A stretch of DNA of 54,443 nucleotides from a virus (IMGVR_UViG_3300021379_001249:1-54443), one strand, 5' to 3'; positions 25,502 through 35,633 are shown, numbered from the stretch's first letter. Made by a program: numbers and translations. Notes: a model not told the origin generated them from the letters alone.

Positions 25502-28036
25502 TCAAGCAGCAGTTGTTGTAAGTGTAGCAATAACAGTATACGTAGAACTTGCAGTCTTCATAATGGTGTAAGCATAGATGTCTACACCACTTGCTCCACC
25601 AGCAGAAGGAGCACTTCCACCAGTCCAGTTCAACGTACCACCGTTTGTTCCTACTGTGTTTCCATCAATATGTACTGTTGCTGCATATCCAGCAGCTGCA
25701 GCAGTTGTGACAATTGTGACTGACATTGCATCACCAGTTGCCATGGCAGTATTAATGCCAGTGGTTGTCATAATATTAGGTGTTGCCGTAGTTGTCTCAG
25801 TGGTTGTGAAATGATGAATCATTCCATTGTCAAGGTTAATATTTTGATTATCACTTAACTTACCAGCAGTAATATTGACTCTCTCTATCAGTTCTGCATT
25901 ATTGAAGTGAACACCACCTGTTGAGGTAATACGAAGCCTTTCATTATCAGCAGTGTTAAACGCCATGGCATCATTGGCATGTTCATATTTAATGATGCCT
26001 CGATTAGGAGTCGCAGTTCCATCAGCAAAGAAAATATGTCCATTGTTGCCAGTTCCACTGACAATTGTCATGCCACCATTATTACCCGTATTTCCTAATA
26101 CAAGTTCATTACCGGCACTATTGTAACTACCGGGATTGTTAATATTAATACCAACTTTACCACTTGAATCTACACGAAGTCTCTCACTACCAGCAGTTTC
26201 TACTGTAAAGATATTAGCGGCAGGGAATCTTACAGCAGTGTCAGTATCTCCTGTATGAATAATTTTGTCGGCGATTGATACATCACTTCTTGCAGTGATG
26301 ATACCAATAGAATCAATATTGGTTACATCAGCATATGTTAAAGTTCCCCCAATAGTGACATTACCGCTAAAGGAACCAGTAGATGCTGTTACATTACCAT
26401 CAAATGATGTAGCAGTACAAACACCAGATACTGTTAAACCAGCAGTAAATTCAGGTGCTCCTGTTCCAGATGCATCAGCAAAGTTATCAGCACGAACTCT
26501 ACCACCAGACTTACCAAGTGCAGGTAATGTTTGAGTGGTTCCGATGCCAAGAATGTTAGGAACAAACTCATCACCATCAGCAACGATTAAGTCTGCGTCT
26601 CCACTAACTTCAATCTCTGCATATTGAGTGTAAGCAACAATAGCAGTGCTTGGAGGATCAATAGTAATTGTTGATGCGACACCGAGAACTTGATCAGTGT
26701 AGTAAATCTTATTAAGAGGACTTGTTTGAACAGAGCTTAATGCAGTTCCAAGTCCAGCAGGTAAGTTGGTAAGATTGCTACCATCACCTTCAAACGATGA
26801 TGCCGTAACAACACCAGTGAAGTTAGCGGTAGAACCAGTTAAGATACCAGTAACTACAATACCATTAGGGTTGGCTTGTGCCTTTACATTACCACCACTA
26901 TCTTTGATTGCTGTAGCATCAATACCTGTTAATGCACTACCATCACCGTGGAATCTAGTGGCAGATATTGCACCATCCGAAATAGAGATAGCAGTACCAA
27001 CTTTAAAACCAGTAGCAGTTGTAATACCAGAAACATTAACACCACTGGGATTAAATCTTGCTACTTCTGATCCATTTGAAGTTACAGCAGGATGTTCATC
27101 AGCAGGGAGATAAAAACCAGTGTTAGAATCACTACCAAATGAAATAGCAGGGACAGATGCAGTTCCTGTGCTGAACGCAACATTCGTCAGTGTTGTAATA
27201 ATACCAACGTTAAATGGTGCAGCGTCTACCCACTGTGCGCTGTTATCATCTTGATAGTAGATGAAGAGTCGTCCAATATCTGTATTATACCACAGGTTTC
27301 CGGCAGTAATAATACCAGTGAAAGCATCGCCAGGTGTAGAACCAACACCAATACTTGCACTACCACCACCTCCACCTTGGAAGTTGACTGTTACTATACC
27401 AACAGCAGCATTATACTGAGCGGTTGTGAATCCAGGGCCTTTGAATTCAAGGAAAGAAACACCGTATCCAACTACGCCACCAGTTGTTCCAACACCGATC
27501 TGTCCAGCACCAATAAACTGTGCTGCAGTGACAACACCACTAACAGTTGCACCACTACTAAAGTTGGGATAATTTGATAATGTAGTGATGTTTGCAGTGG
27601 TGATTGTTGCAGTACCACTTACATTTACATCTCCTGAAGAAATTGCATCTGTAAACGAGGTAATTCCAACAACGACTGGAATCGTTGCAATACCTGTGAG
27701 ATTCAGGTTTCTACCAGTAATCTCATCATATGAGAGATCAGCAAATGTGGTAAATCCAGTAACTGTAAGTTGATCAACACTTAAACCACCAAGTGTTGAG
27801 AACCCAGTTACATTTAAATTGCCAAGATTTACATCACCCGCTGCTACTTCCAGGTTTGCAATCGTAGCAACACCTGTAATATTAATATCCGTTGCTGCAA
27901 TTCCACCACGAACATCCAGAGTAGAGCGAGGCCCAGTGCTCGCAATACCTACCTTTTTACTACTGGCGTCCGCAACAATAAGATCAGAGTTAACCTCTAA
28001 GCCATTCTTTACGACAAAACTCTTATCTACTGCCAT
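25502..28036 (-). CDS. Long composite tail fibre, first gene of a fibre/adhesin pair
   Basis: This 844-aa fibre begins MAVDKSFVVKNGLEVNSDL with early shaft repeats (NVTGFSTLGGLSVDQLTVTG). A middle region holds IGVGSTPGDAFTGI and FLEFKGPGFTTAQY, then the GDGSALTGIDA..IKDSGGNVKAQANP module shared with the 5426 fibre. Near residue 513 an internal copy of the RVRADNFADASGTGAPEF anchor appears, which is N-terminal in four other genes. After it come the shaft block, fibre motifs (HTGDTDTAVRFP, GSERLRVDSSGKVGI) and the docking domain (about 705-844). The protein looks like a basal fibre fused to a complete short fibre. Its promoter leader resembles that of the 18119 gene. Confidence 0.84.
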   Translation of the reverse strand: MAVDKSFVVKNGLEVNSDLIVADASSKKVGIASTGPRSTLDVRGGIAATDINITGVATIANLEVAAGDVNLGNLNVTGFSTLGGLSVDQLTVTGFTTFADLSYDEITGRNLNLTGIATIPVVVGITSFTDAISSGDVNVSGTATITTANITTLSNYPNFSSGATVSGVVTAAQFIGAGQIGVGTTGGVVGYGVSFLEFKGPGFTTAQYNAAVGIVTVNFQGGGGGSASIGVGSTPGDAFTGIITAGNLWYNTDIGRLFIYYQDDNSAQWVDAAPFNVGIITTLTNVAFSTGTASVPAISFGSDSNTGFYLPADEHPAVTSNGSEVARFNPSGVNVSGITTATGFKVGTAISISDGAISATRFHGDGSALTGIDATAIKDSGGNVKAQANPNGIVVTGILTGSTANFTGVVTASSFEGDGSNLTNLPAGLGTALSSVQTSPLNKIYYTDQVLGVASTITIDPPSTAIVAYTQYAEIEVSGDADLIVADGDEFVPNILGIGTTQTLPALGKSGGRVRADNFADASGTGAPEFTAGLTVSGVCTATSFDGNVTASTGSFSGNVTIGGTLTYADVTNIDSIGIITARSDVSIADKIIHTGDTDTAVRFPAANIFTVETAGSERLRVDSSGKVGININNPGSYNSAGNELVLGNTGNNGGMTIVSGTGNNGHIFFADGTATPNRGIIKYEHANDAMAFNTADNERLRITSTGGVHFNNAELIERVNITAGKLSDNQNINLDNGMIHHFTTTETTTATPNIMTTTGINTAMATGDAMSVTIVTTAAAAGYAATVHIDGNTVGTNGGTLNWTGGSAPSAGGASGVDIYAYTIMKTASSTYTVIATLTTTAA

Positions 28037-28068
28037 TTGGGTTCACTATCCCCCGTTAGTTTTTTTAT

Positions 28069-28076
28069 TATTTATC
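28069..28076 (-). promoter_or_regulatory. T4-type late promoter (GATAAATA)
   Basis: The minus strand reads GAGGGATAAATAATAAAAAAA with the TAA stop of the 28072 gene inside the core. The ATG of the 25502-28036 fibre lies about 33 nt downstream, after CCCAA. Confidence 0.65.
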
Positions 28077-29754
28077 CCTCAAACAATTCAAAAATTGCAA
28101 ACGCCCTAGTGCTTACGTTGCCATTAGGAGATTGATTTATAACAACTTCAACTTCACCATTACTATATCCACTTCCTCCTCCACCACCACTTCCATCGTT
28201 ACCAGCCGTGCCACCATAAGCTCCAGATCCACCGCCTGCCTGATTGGGAGTACCACCATTTCCACCGTTGTTACGATGTCCAATACCAGGTTTATAACCT
28301 CTCTGTATTATTGGTGTTTGAGACATTTCATTACCATTTACATCACGGAATCTTGATTGTCCTATATCTTCACAAGGAGAGAATCTAGCTTGGAAATAAT
28401 CTGATCCGATCGTACAACCTGATACCCTACCACCTGTATTTGCATCCCAGTTTACACCACCGTAAACATTACCGCCTGGGAAAAAACCAATGACAGGTAA
28501 ACCTCCATCACCATAAGGAATTCCTCCCACTCCACCATCTCCACCGCGATTGTTACGTCCGTTAAAACCAGCTATACCAATACCTCCACCATTACCCCCT
28601 CTACAGTTAGAATTAGCATTAGAACCTTTTCCACCACCTCCGCCGCCACCAAGGGCAACTAAAAGTGTTCCTTTTTTATAGAGATATGCGGCACCTCCTC
28701 CTCCATTAAGTCCTCCGGTTGGTTGACTTTGAGAACCTAACTTGAGAATATATTCAGTATTTCGCTCTAATGTGATATTGAATATGGATATTGCACCTTC
28801 TCCTCCAACAGCAACTTCATTTTTACCAGCCGCCGCTGCTAAAGTCATTTTAATTTTAGTGTCTTTTTCAGGGGTGTGGAATGAATAAACACTGGTAGGG
28901 TTAGATGGATCTACAGTAAGAGTAAGTGATCCATCTGCCAAGTTACTCGTACCATTTCCAAAGAAGTTACCACTACCATCATGATAGTACCATTCTATGA
29001 TTGATCTATTGGCAACCACTTGAAACCCTACGCTGTCAGAGTCCAGTGGAGAATTACCTGCAGTAGGATGACTGATTTTACATCTCATTCCAGTCAAACC
29101 AACTTCCAGATCTGAAATAGTAAGTGTGGGAGTGGTAGCACCACTTACAGTGTCACTATCAGTCAATACTTCATTTCCTCGAATCCACTGATAACTTAAG
29201 TCAGAATCATCAGACACTGATGCGACAACACTAAATGTAGCATCAACTCCTTGTCCCACGATTTGTTCAACAGGTTCTGTTGTAATACTGATAGTTGGAT
29301 TTACGTTAACCAATACATTAGATGTGTCAGTGTCCACCGGTTGATTAACACCATTTCCTGTTGATGCAGCAATGCCAGCAGTAATGGCACCACTTTCAGA
29401 TTGATATGCTGAACCGTTATAGACTGCTCTTAAAAATACCTTTTTACCATCATCAGTAGGACTGACTAAGTTACTCAACGTAAGTTCATTTGTCTGTGCT
29501 CCACTAATCCTATCAGTGGTATCTACGGCAGCAACACCATCAATATACCACTGATATCCTATTGTTCCAGTGTTTGTTACTCTTTCGCCAGGTATTGTTG
29601 GATTATGTTTGAACTCAGCGGTAGCAATACCGGTGAAGGTAACGCTACCACCATCATTAACTGTAGACGATTCTGGTTCAGAAGTGAACCTTAAAAAAGG
29701 CCCGTTTAGATCAGTTGTTGTTTGAGTTACGTTATAGAATCCTAATCCTATCAT
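28072..29754 (-). CDS. Tail adhesin with two Ig-like domains and glycine-rich domain
   Basis: This 560-aa protein has two Ig-like domains (about 20-130 with GYQWYIDG and LTLSNLVSPTDDGKKVFLRA; about 150-250 with LSYQWIRGNE and LTISDLEVGLTGMRCKIS). A jelly-roll-like region follows, then a glycine-rich domain (about 335-545; ALGGGGGGGKGSN, GGDGGVGG, GGGSGAYGG) that resembles the glycine-rich domain of ALK/LTK receptors and poly-glycine-helix adhesins such as T-even gp38 (family knowledge). It ends GYSNGEVEVVINQ...FAIFELFEG. Its ATG overlaps the TGA of the 1960-aa gene (ATGA), so the two are translationally coupled. It is probably a tip adhesin. Confidence 0.78.
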   Translation of the reverse strand: MIGLGFYNVTQTTTDLNGPFLRFTSEPESSTVNDGGSVTFTGIATAEFKHNPTIPGERVTNTGTIGYQWYIDGVAAVDTTDRISGAQTNELTLSNLVSPTDDGKKVFLRAVYNGSAYQSESGAITAGIAASTGNGVNQPVDTDTSNVLVNVNPTISITTEPVEQIVGQGVDATFSVVASVSDDSDLSYQWIRGNEVLTDSDTVSGATTPTLTISDLEVGLTGMRCKISHPTAGNSPLDSDSVGFQVVANRSIIEWYYHDGSGNFFGNGTSNLADGSLTLTVDPSNPTSVYSFHTPEKDTKIKMTLAAAAGKNEVAVGGEGAISIFNITLERNTEYILKLGSQSQPTGGLNGGGGAAYLYKKGTLLVALGGGGGGGKGSNANSNCRGGNGGGIGIAGFNGRNNRGGDGGVGGIPYGDGGLPVIGFFPGGNVYGGVNWDANTGGRVSGCTIGSDYFQARFSPCEDIGQSRFRDVNGNEMSQTPIIQRGYKPGIGHRNNGGNGGTPNQAGGGSGAYGGTAGNDGSGGGGGSGYSNGEVEVVINQSPNGNVSTRAFAIFELFEG

Positions 29755-32700
29755 GCGAAGTTCTGTCCTCCTACTACACCGAATAATGTTGTGCCGCCAT
29801 CAAAAGTTTTGAATGAATAAATGTCAGTCTTATCAGCGGTTGTTGTGACAATGGGTAAGACACCACCTGCGGGGAACTTGACATCAATATCTGTTCCTCC
29901 ACTGGTTTTAAAAGTTGCAATACCAACAGAGTGTCCTCCAGTGCTATCCTGAGTAATAAGAATCGAGAAGGCAGTAGCACCAGTTGGAGGATTCAGGAGT
30001 GTGAATTGCGATACATCAGCATCGACTGCTAAGGTGAAAGATTGTGCGACAGACAAGTCAATGTTTACATTACCACCAGAGATGTCAAGAACTTCAACAT
30101 ATTCAGAATAAGTCTTAAACTTAGCAGATCCTTCAATGTCTACTTTTGCTCTTGGAGTTCCAGTTCCAAAACCAGTTTGATTACTAGATGTAGAAAGTGC
30201 AGTGCCAACAACAATATTGGTAGCAGTAATAATACCAGTGCGTATCTCACCAGATGTACTATCTAGTTTGTGATTTGCAGTGGTGATAATTCCGCTAACA
30301 TTTACATTAACAACATCAAGTCTTGCATCGAAAATAGCGTTGTTTCTTACCTTCAGATCTGTTGTTCCGGTTCCAGTTGTTCCAACATCAAGTGGGAAGT
30401 GAGGAACAGAAGTTCCAACACCTACGCGAACAAGGTTGTTGGGGAAGATGCCAGTTCCAAGTCCAACCGCAGTGCTGCTAAACAAACTATCATTCTGAAG
30501 GTTTGTAATACCAGAACCATCACCGATAAATTGCGTAGCAGTTATTACGCCAGCGGAGTTTACATTACCAGAGAGATAAGAATCACCTTCTACTCTGAAT
30601 TGGAATGTATTTGCCGCTGTTCCAACACCTGCTCTACCAGATGTATCGACAGAGAACTCAGTGCCACCACTACCAACTTTGAGAACCTTATCGCCAGGTG
30701 TGGTTGTAGCAATACCAACGGTGTCAAAGATTCCAACGCTAAGAGTCTTCTCAAGACTTACATTTCCGAAACGATACCAATCGTTTTCGGTGGTATAAAT
30801 CCAACCAACATATCCACCTCTAGTTGGGTTTGCATTATATACGACATCACCAGGGTTGCCTGCCAGTGAAGGGGTAGCAATACCAACTGTATACTTTCTA
30901 GAAACTGTTGTATCACCTTGTAAGAACAAGGAATTAGACTCAACACCCTTACTTGAGGTAGAGGTAATCTTTTCGTTGAAGATTACAGGGCCATCAAACT
31001 CAGAAACAATGTTTCCGTCAGGGCCACCCTCAACTCTCAGAGAACGACTGATGGATGCTTCAAGAGGAGTAAGTACATCAAATCCGACGCTCACACCGCT
31101 GGTTGAGACATCCTCACCAGTTACAGTAGGAATAGGTGCATCAAAGACTTCTTCTTGTCCAGTTGCAGAACTTACCTTCTTATTACCAACATAGAAGTCA
31201 CCAGCATCATTCATACCAGTATAGACATTTACACCACCATCAAACTTGAGAGACTGTGAAAGAAGTGCTTCTCTAGTGGTGAGATCTCTATCCTGCTTCT
31301 CAGGAAGTGCAGTTGAATAATTACCAGGGCCGTAACCAACATATTCAAATGTATGTCCAGATGCACGAATGATTGAGTTTCTTCTGAATTCAATTGGACG
31401 AACTTTAACTCTCTTAATTACAGAGTTAATCGCATGTGTAGTTGCTCTTGTTCCAAGGACACCTCTGAATACTGAAACAGGGTTACCTGTTACAGTTGTC
31501 TTGACTCTAACAATCTCCTCATCAATCAGCAGATAATCACCGATGTTGATATCAGTATCAGTGACATCCAGAATGTCAATATCAGTTGTTGATGCAGTCA
31601 GAACCGCTGCAGAAATTGTGGTAGTGATACCAGCATAAGTGGTTTGCTGTCTACCACTTAAGTTCTCATTTTCAACAACAACATTACCACCAGCGGACGC
31701 ATAACCGTGAGGGAATACTCTGATGGTTCCAGATGGTGTAGGAGCAACAGTTCCGACACCTATACTGATTTCAAAAGAATTAAGTGCTTCAGTCTTCTTG
31801 ACGATGAAATCACCTCTATAAAGTGATTGTTCAGCACCACCAAGTTCAATCTTATTGTTAACTCTCAGTCCGTGATTTTGAGTTGTGGTAACGACACCAA
31901 CACCAGTTACTTTATTGTAGTTGAAAGCACTTACATTCAGTGCTCTACCAACAACCTGAACAGCGGCAGATGCAAGATCGGTGATTCCAATTCCAGATGC
32001 ACCACTTACAGTTGCAGCAGATGCAACTTGAACTTCCTTCGCAGAACCTGCGGTAACACCGGTAATTCTATACAGAGTGTTGTAAGGATGATTTGTTTCA
32101 GGTTTAGCGTTGATTAATTCTACGGTGTCGCCAGTGTTGTCGTGAATCTTGGTGACAGTGACAATACCAACAGAATATCCAGAAGTTGTTCCAACACCAA
32201 CAATCTGCAGAGAATCTCCTACACTGTATGCACTACCACCGTCCATAATCTTGGCGGCGACAATGTTACCAGAAGAATTAACTTCAATTCTAGCAGTAGC
32301 ATTTTGTCCCTGAGATGTTGCAGCACCAGCAGAGGTTAACTTAGCGTTATAGATGTAACCAGCACTTCCATTACCATAACCAGCACCACTATCAGCGATA
32401 CCGATATTTACAACACGATTGAGTCCGTGATCAATGGTTGAGAAGAACGTATGAGCAGTTCCAGCACCATTGGACTGAACTTCGGTGACACCAAAACCAA
32501 TGTTATAGTCAAATACCTGAGCATTAAGTGTTTCTTTGGTAACACTATTCTGCGGATCATTAACAACTGTCTCGCCAATTGGTGTAGGCAGTGCGAACGA
32601 TGCAGACTGTGTAGGATCACTCTTGGGATTATCTCTGTTTGTTTGAGGATACAGAGTTTGAATATTCTGAGAGAATCTTTCGGTAGAGAAAGGAGAAACA

Positions 32701-35633
32701 GTAGGACTGTTAGAATTATTGATAATCAGCAGATGATAGATACCATCTTGCTCTCCAGCAATGTATCTTTGAATTTGCTGTGAACGATATACCTGATAAG
32801 TTCCTTTCGTTCTAGTCTGAGCGAAAGTAGGCAGACTTGTAGTTCTTGAGGATGTATCGTTGGTGAACGCACCAGGGCCAGAAGTGCTTACAAGTGATAC
32901 GGTGAACTCTCTAGCACTAGTGATACCTGTAACATTGAATCTACCATTAAAACCAGAGTTAGCAGTTCCAACTGGATTGTTAGCACTAACGATATTATTA
33001 ATCTCAACTTGAGAACCAATCTTAAGATTGTGGGGAAGTTCAGTTAAGATATTTGCAACATTGCTGCTCCAGTTAGCTCCAGCGATGAATCTAAAGTCTC
33101 TCTGCTCATTGACATTACCGATGGTTACTGAAGTAGGACTGAAGTATGATGCTACTTCAGTATCAGTTGCTCCGGTTGCATTAGAGGAGTCCTGAATGAT
33201 ATATCCATCAACAGGAGGACGGGCAGAAGTAATACCAGAACCAGAAGGAATTACATAACGTGCTCTGTAAATCGTATCAATGACATTTCTGGTGTCAGGT
33301 TTACGATTGATGAATGTTCTTGGAGTGGCAGCACCAAGAGAGGTGGTTCCAAGTGAAACTAAGGTAGAATAAATGTCATTATCTGTTGATGCAGTGCCAA
33401 CAGTTACATACCACTGCGACTCAGTAGAGTCAAACTGAATGGGGTGTCCAATGTCGCCAGCAACTTTATCAGATACTCTACTTTGAACTCTTAAAATACC
33501 ACCTTTATTATTAATGGTAAGAGCATCACCATTAATCGAATCATTCAGAGTCTTGGCAATCTTAATCTGATCAGTTCCTACGCCAGATGTAATTGCAAAG
33601 TAGAGTTGATTCGATTCTAATCCATCAGGAAGGTGTGCGTTTTCTGCAACGACACGAATGCTTTCACCAGACAGTAAATTGTGAGGAGAGTCAAATGTAA
33701 TCGTATTTGAAGTGATGCTATTGATTCCAGATGTTCTACCAACTTTGTGAATCTTCTGGAAAGTATCCTGAGTTGTTGATAACTCAGTATCAGGCATCAC
33801 AATACGAGCAGAACGATTCGTAGGTGTACCGCTACTATCAGGAATCAGAACGTTCAGAGTGTCGTTCTCTTTTGCACCGAATCTATAACCTTCAATGACA
33901 CTATCAGGAGCGACATCTTGATTAGTTTGGTTATAAAGATAAAGTCTGCTAGTTGATGCAACACCAACTACAGTCTTTTCAACATCAATCGCATTGAACT
34001 CAATTGCGCCTTGTGTAGTTTCAAGTTCTTTAGGAGGAATGATGTGAGTAATGTATCCAACATCATCTCTATTGAATGATGTAGTTTTGAATCCCTTTGA
34101 AACAAGTGCTTTTGCACCAAAGTTGGAGTTAGAGTTGGTAACAGATAAGTCACCACCACTCTCAGTCACAAAGTGATTTGCATAACCAATAGCAAAACAC
34201 GAAACGATTTGAATTACAGAGTCGTTTGATGCCTTGATATGGAAGTTTTCATAATCTGGTTTGAAGACAGCAGAGCTATCCTCATTGATGTTTGCATTTC
34301 CGGCAAATGTTGAGTCCTTATATTCTCCGCTTGATGCATTATACTTAACGAATGCATTTTTATCTTTCTGAAGTCCAATACCCGTAAACTGGGCAACAAC
34401 CATGGACTTAAATCCAAGTGCTTTGCTTCCATCAGCGTGCATACCGCACATACCGAAGACGGAACGCAGAGAGATGTTAAAGATATAAGGAGACGCAGAA
34501 GTTACACTATCAGACTGCAGATCAACCTGAGATCCTGTTACAGTGGGTAATGCATCAGAAGGTGCATTAGATACACTATACTTAAACTGAGTGGTTCCCT
34601 CAGCACTCGTCTCTAATACATCACTAACAACAAATTGTCCGTTGTATGCTTCTGTACCTACATTAGAAATCTTGATTGGAGTATCAACGTCTAATCCAAA
34701 CAGGGCACTTTCAAGAGTGACAGTAATGTCAGTGGTGGCAGTTACACCATCACCTGCCTTGATACTGGTAATTCCGATCGCACCACTCTTGGGGCCAACG
34801 ATACGGAATTCATCAATCTTAGGTTGAATGTCAAGTCCCGAATCAGGATAATCAGGTTGAATCTCTCTACCAGAAGAAGGCCCATACGCTAAACCAACCT
34901 TCTCATAATACATGTCAAGATCAGTTCTTCCAGCATCAAAGTTGCTGATGAATGCATCGTTGATCTTTACGTCGTTCTTACCATCAGCGTACTCAAAACA
35001 AGTAAGTTTATGGTGAGAAAAATTAGGAACGAATGTATTAGTAGTATAATCTTTAAATACGATTCCATTAGGATCACCATCAAAAATAGAGAACTGCCAA
35101 GTGTAGCAAGTACCAGTTACTCTGAATAGAGCAGTTCTTTCAATATTCGCATTTTCAGGATCCGGAACATATTTCGGACGAATCTTAGTTTTACGAAGAT
35201 CTAAACCTACCAGAGATGTTCCTCTAGGTAAAATAACTCCACCATGAACACTGTTAAGCTTATATAAAGCGTTATTTTCTGTTGAGAGATCAAAATTAGT
35301 GGTTAGTGAAAAAGATGGAAAGTCTGAAGAAGTAAGTCCATTTCTCAGTCTAAAGTTACCGGATCCATCAGGAATCCATCCAGGACGGTTATCTACAACG
35401 TGCTCACCAGGATATAAAAGAATCGTAGTCTTACTAAATCTATCGTTATCTAATCCACTCTGATACGAAAATCTAGCTGCCTCAATGAGTGCCCTTTGAA
35501 TCGTTTTAAAAGGACGAGCAAGAGAATTACCCTGATTTTCGATAGAGTCTGTGGCGTCTAAATCGTTAGGATTAACGTAGAGAATGTTGCCACGCGCATT
35601 CTTTAAAAAATTATCTAGACGACTGAGAGGCAT
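29751..35633 (-). CDS. Giant virion structural protein, baseplate/fibre type with pectate-lyase-like N-terminus
   Basis: At 1960 aa this is the longest protein in the window. It begins MPLSRLDNFLKNARGNILYV, then GNSLARPFKTIQRALIEAAR, a pattern typical of right-handed beta-helix (pectate-lyase-like) tail spikes, followed by GVILPRGTSLVGLDLRKT and a long beta-rich body (about 100-600). Middle segments carry many TGVGVVTTT and SGAGYGNGSAGY repeats. Near residue 1705 lies the fibre motif TATQFIGDGSGITNL and the end is fibre-like. Cyanomyoviruses carry similar large structural proteins near the baseplate genes; it may connect baseplate and fibres. No enzymatic residues could be assigned. Its promoter is the late core at 35663. 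Confidence 0.8.
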   Translation of the reverse strand: MPLSRLDNFLKNARGNILYVNPNDLDATDSIENQGNSLARPFKTIQRALIEAARFSYQSGLDNDRFSKTTILLYPGEHVVDNRPGWIPDGSGNFRLRNGLTSSDFPSFSLTTNFDLSTENNALYKLNSVHGGVILPRGTSLVGLDLRKTKIRPKYVPDPENANIERTALFRVTGTCYTWQFSIFDGDPNGIVFKDYTTNTFVPNFSHHKLTCFEYADGKNDVKINDAFISNFDAGRTDLDMYYEKVGLAYGPSSGREIQPDYPDSGLDIQPKIDEFRIVGPKSGAIGITSIKAGDGVTATTDITVTLESALFGLDVDTPIKISNVGTEAYNGQFVVSDVLETSAEGTTQFKYSVSNAPSDALPTVTGSQVDLQSDSVTSASPYIFNISLRSVFGMCGMHADGSKALGFKSMVVAQFTGIGLQKDKNAFVKYNASSGEYKDSTFAGNANINEDSSAVFKPDYENFHIKASNDSVIQIVSCFAIGYANHFVTESGGDLSVTNSNSNFGAKALVSKGFKTTSFNRDDVGYITHIIPPKELETTQGAIEFNAIDVEKTVVGVASTSRLYLYNQTNQDVAPDSVIEGYRFGAKENDTLNVLIPDSSGTPTNRSARIVMPDTELSTTQDTFQKIHKVGRTSGINSITSNTITFDSPHNLLSGESIRVVAENAHLPDGLESNQLYFAITSGVGTDQIKIAKTLNDSINGDALTINNKGGILRVQSRVSDKVAGDIGHPIQFDSTESQWYVTVGTASTDNDIYSTLVSLGTTSLGAATPRTFINRKPDTRNVIDTIYRARYVIPSGSGITSARPPVDGYIIQDSSNATGATDTEVASYFSPTSVTIGNVNEQRDFRFIAGANWSSNVANILTELPHNLKIGSQVEINNIVSANNPVGTANSGFNGRFNVTGITSAREFTVSLVSTSGPGAFTNDTSSRTTSLPTFAQTRTKGTYQVYRSQQIQRYIAGEQDGIYHLLIINNSNSPTVSPFSTERFSQNIQTLYPQTNRDNPKSDPTQSASFALPTPIGETVVNDPQNSVTKETLNAQVFDYNIGFGVTEVQSNGAGTAHTFFSTIDHGLNRVVNIGIADSGAGYGNGSAGYIYNAKLTSAGAATSQGQNATARIEVNSSGNIVAAKIMDGGSAYSVGDSLQIVGVGTTSGYSVGIVTVTKIHDNTGDTVELINAKPETNHPYNTLYRITGVTAGSAKEVQVASAATVSGASGIGITDLASAAVQVVGRALNVSAFNYNKVTGVGVVTTTQNHGLRVNNKIELGGAEQSLYRGDFIVKKTEALNSFEISIGVGTVAPTPSGTIRVFPHGYASAGGNVVVENENLSGRQQTTYAGITTTISAAVLTASTTDIDILDVTDTDINIGDYLLIDEEIVRVKTTVTGNPVSVFRGVLGTRATTHAINSVIKRVKVRPIEFRRNSIIRASGHTFEYVGYGPGNYSTALPEKQDRDLTTREALLSQSLKFDGGVNVYTGMNDAGDFYVGNKKVSSATGQEEVFDAPIPTVTGEDVSTSGVSVGFDVLTPLEASISRSLRVEGGPDGNIVSEFDGPVIFNEKITSTSSKGVESNSLFLQGDTTVSRKYTVGIATPSLAGNPGDVVYNANPTRGGYVGWIYTTENDWYRFGNVSLEKTLSVGIFDTVGIATTTPGDKVLKVGSGGTEFSVDTSGRAGVGTAANTFQFRVEGDSYLSGNVNSAGVITATQFIGDGSGITNLQNDSLFSSTAVGLGTGIFPNNLVRVGVGTSVPHFPLDVGTTGTGTTDLKVRNNAIFDARLDVVNVNVSGIITTANHKLDSTSGEIRTGIITATNIVVGTALSTSSNQTGFGTGTPRAKVDIEGSAKFKTYSEYVEVLDISGGNVNIDLSVAQSFTLAVDADVSQFTLLNPPTGATAFSILITQDSTGGHSVGIATFKTSGGTDIDVKFPAGGVLPIVTTTADKTDIYSFKTFDGGTTLFGVVGGQNFA

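Noticed and set aside
481-28036. A diversity-generating retroelement behind the fibre variation
   Set aside because: No reverse transcriptase ORF and no obvious template/variable repeat pair with adenine-biased changes was seen; the repeats are ordinary modular homology.
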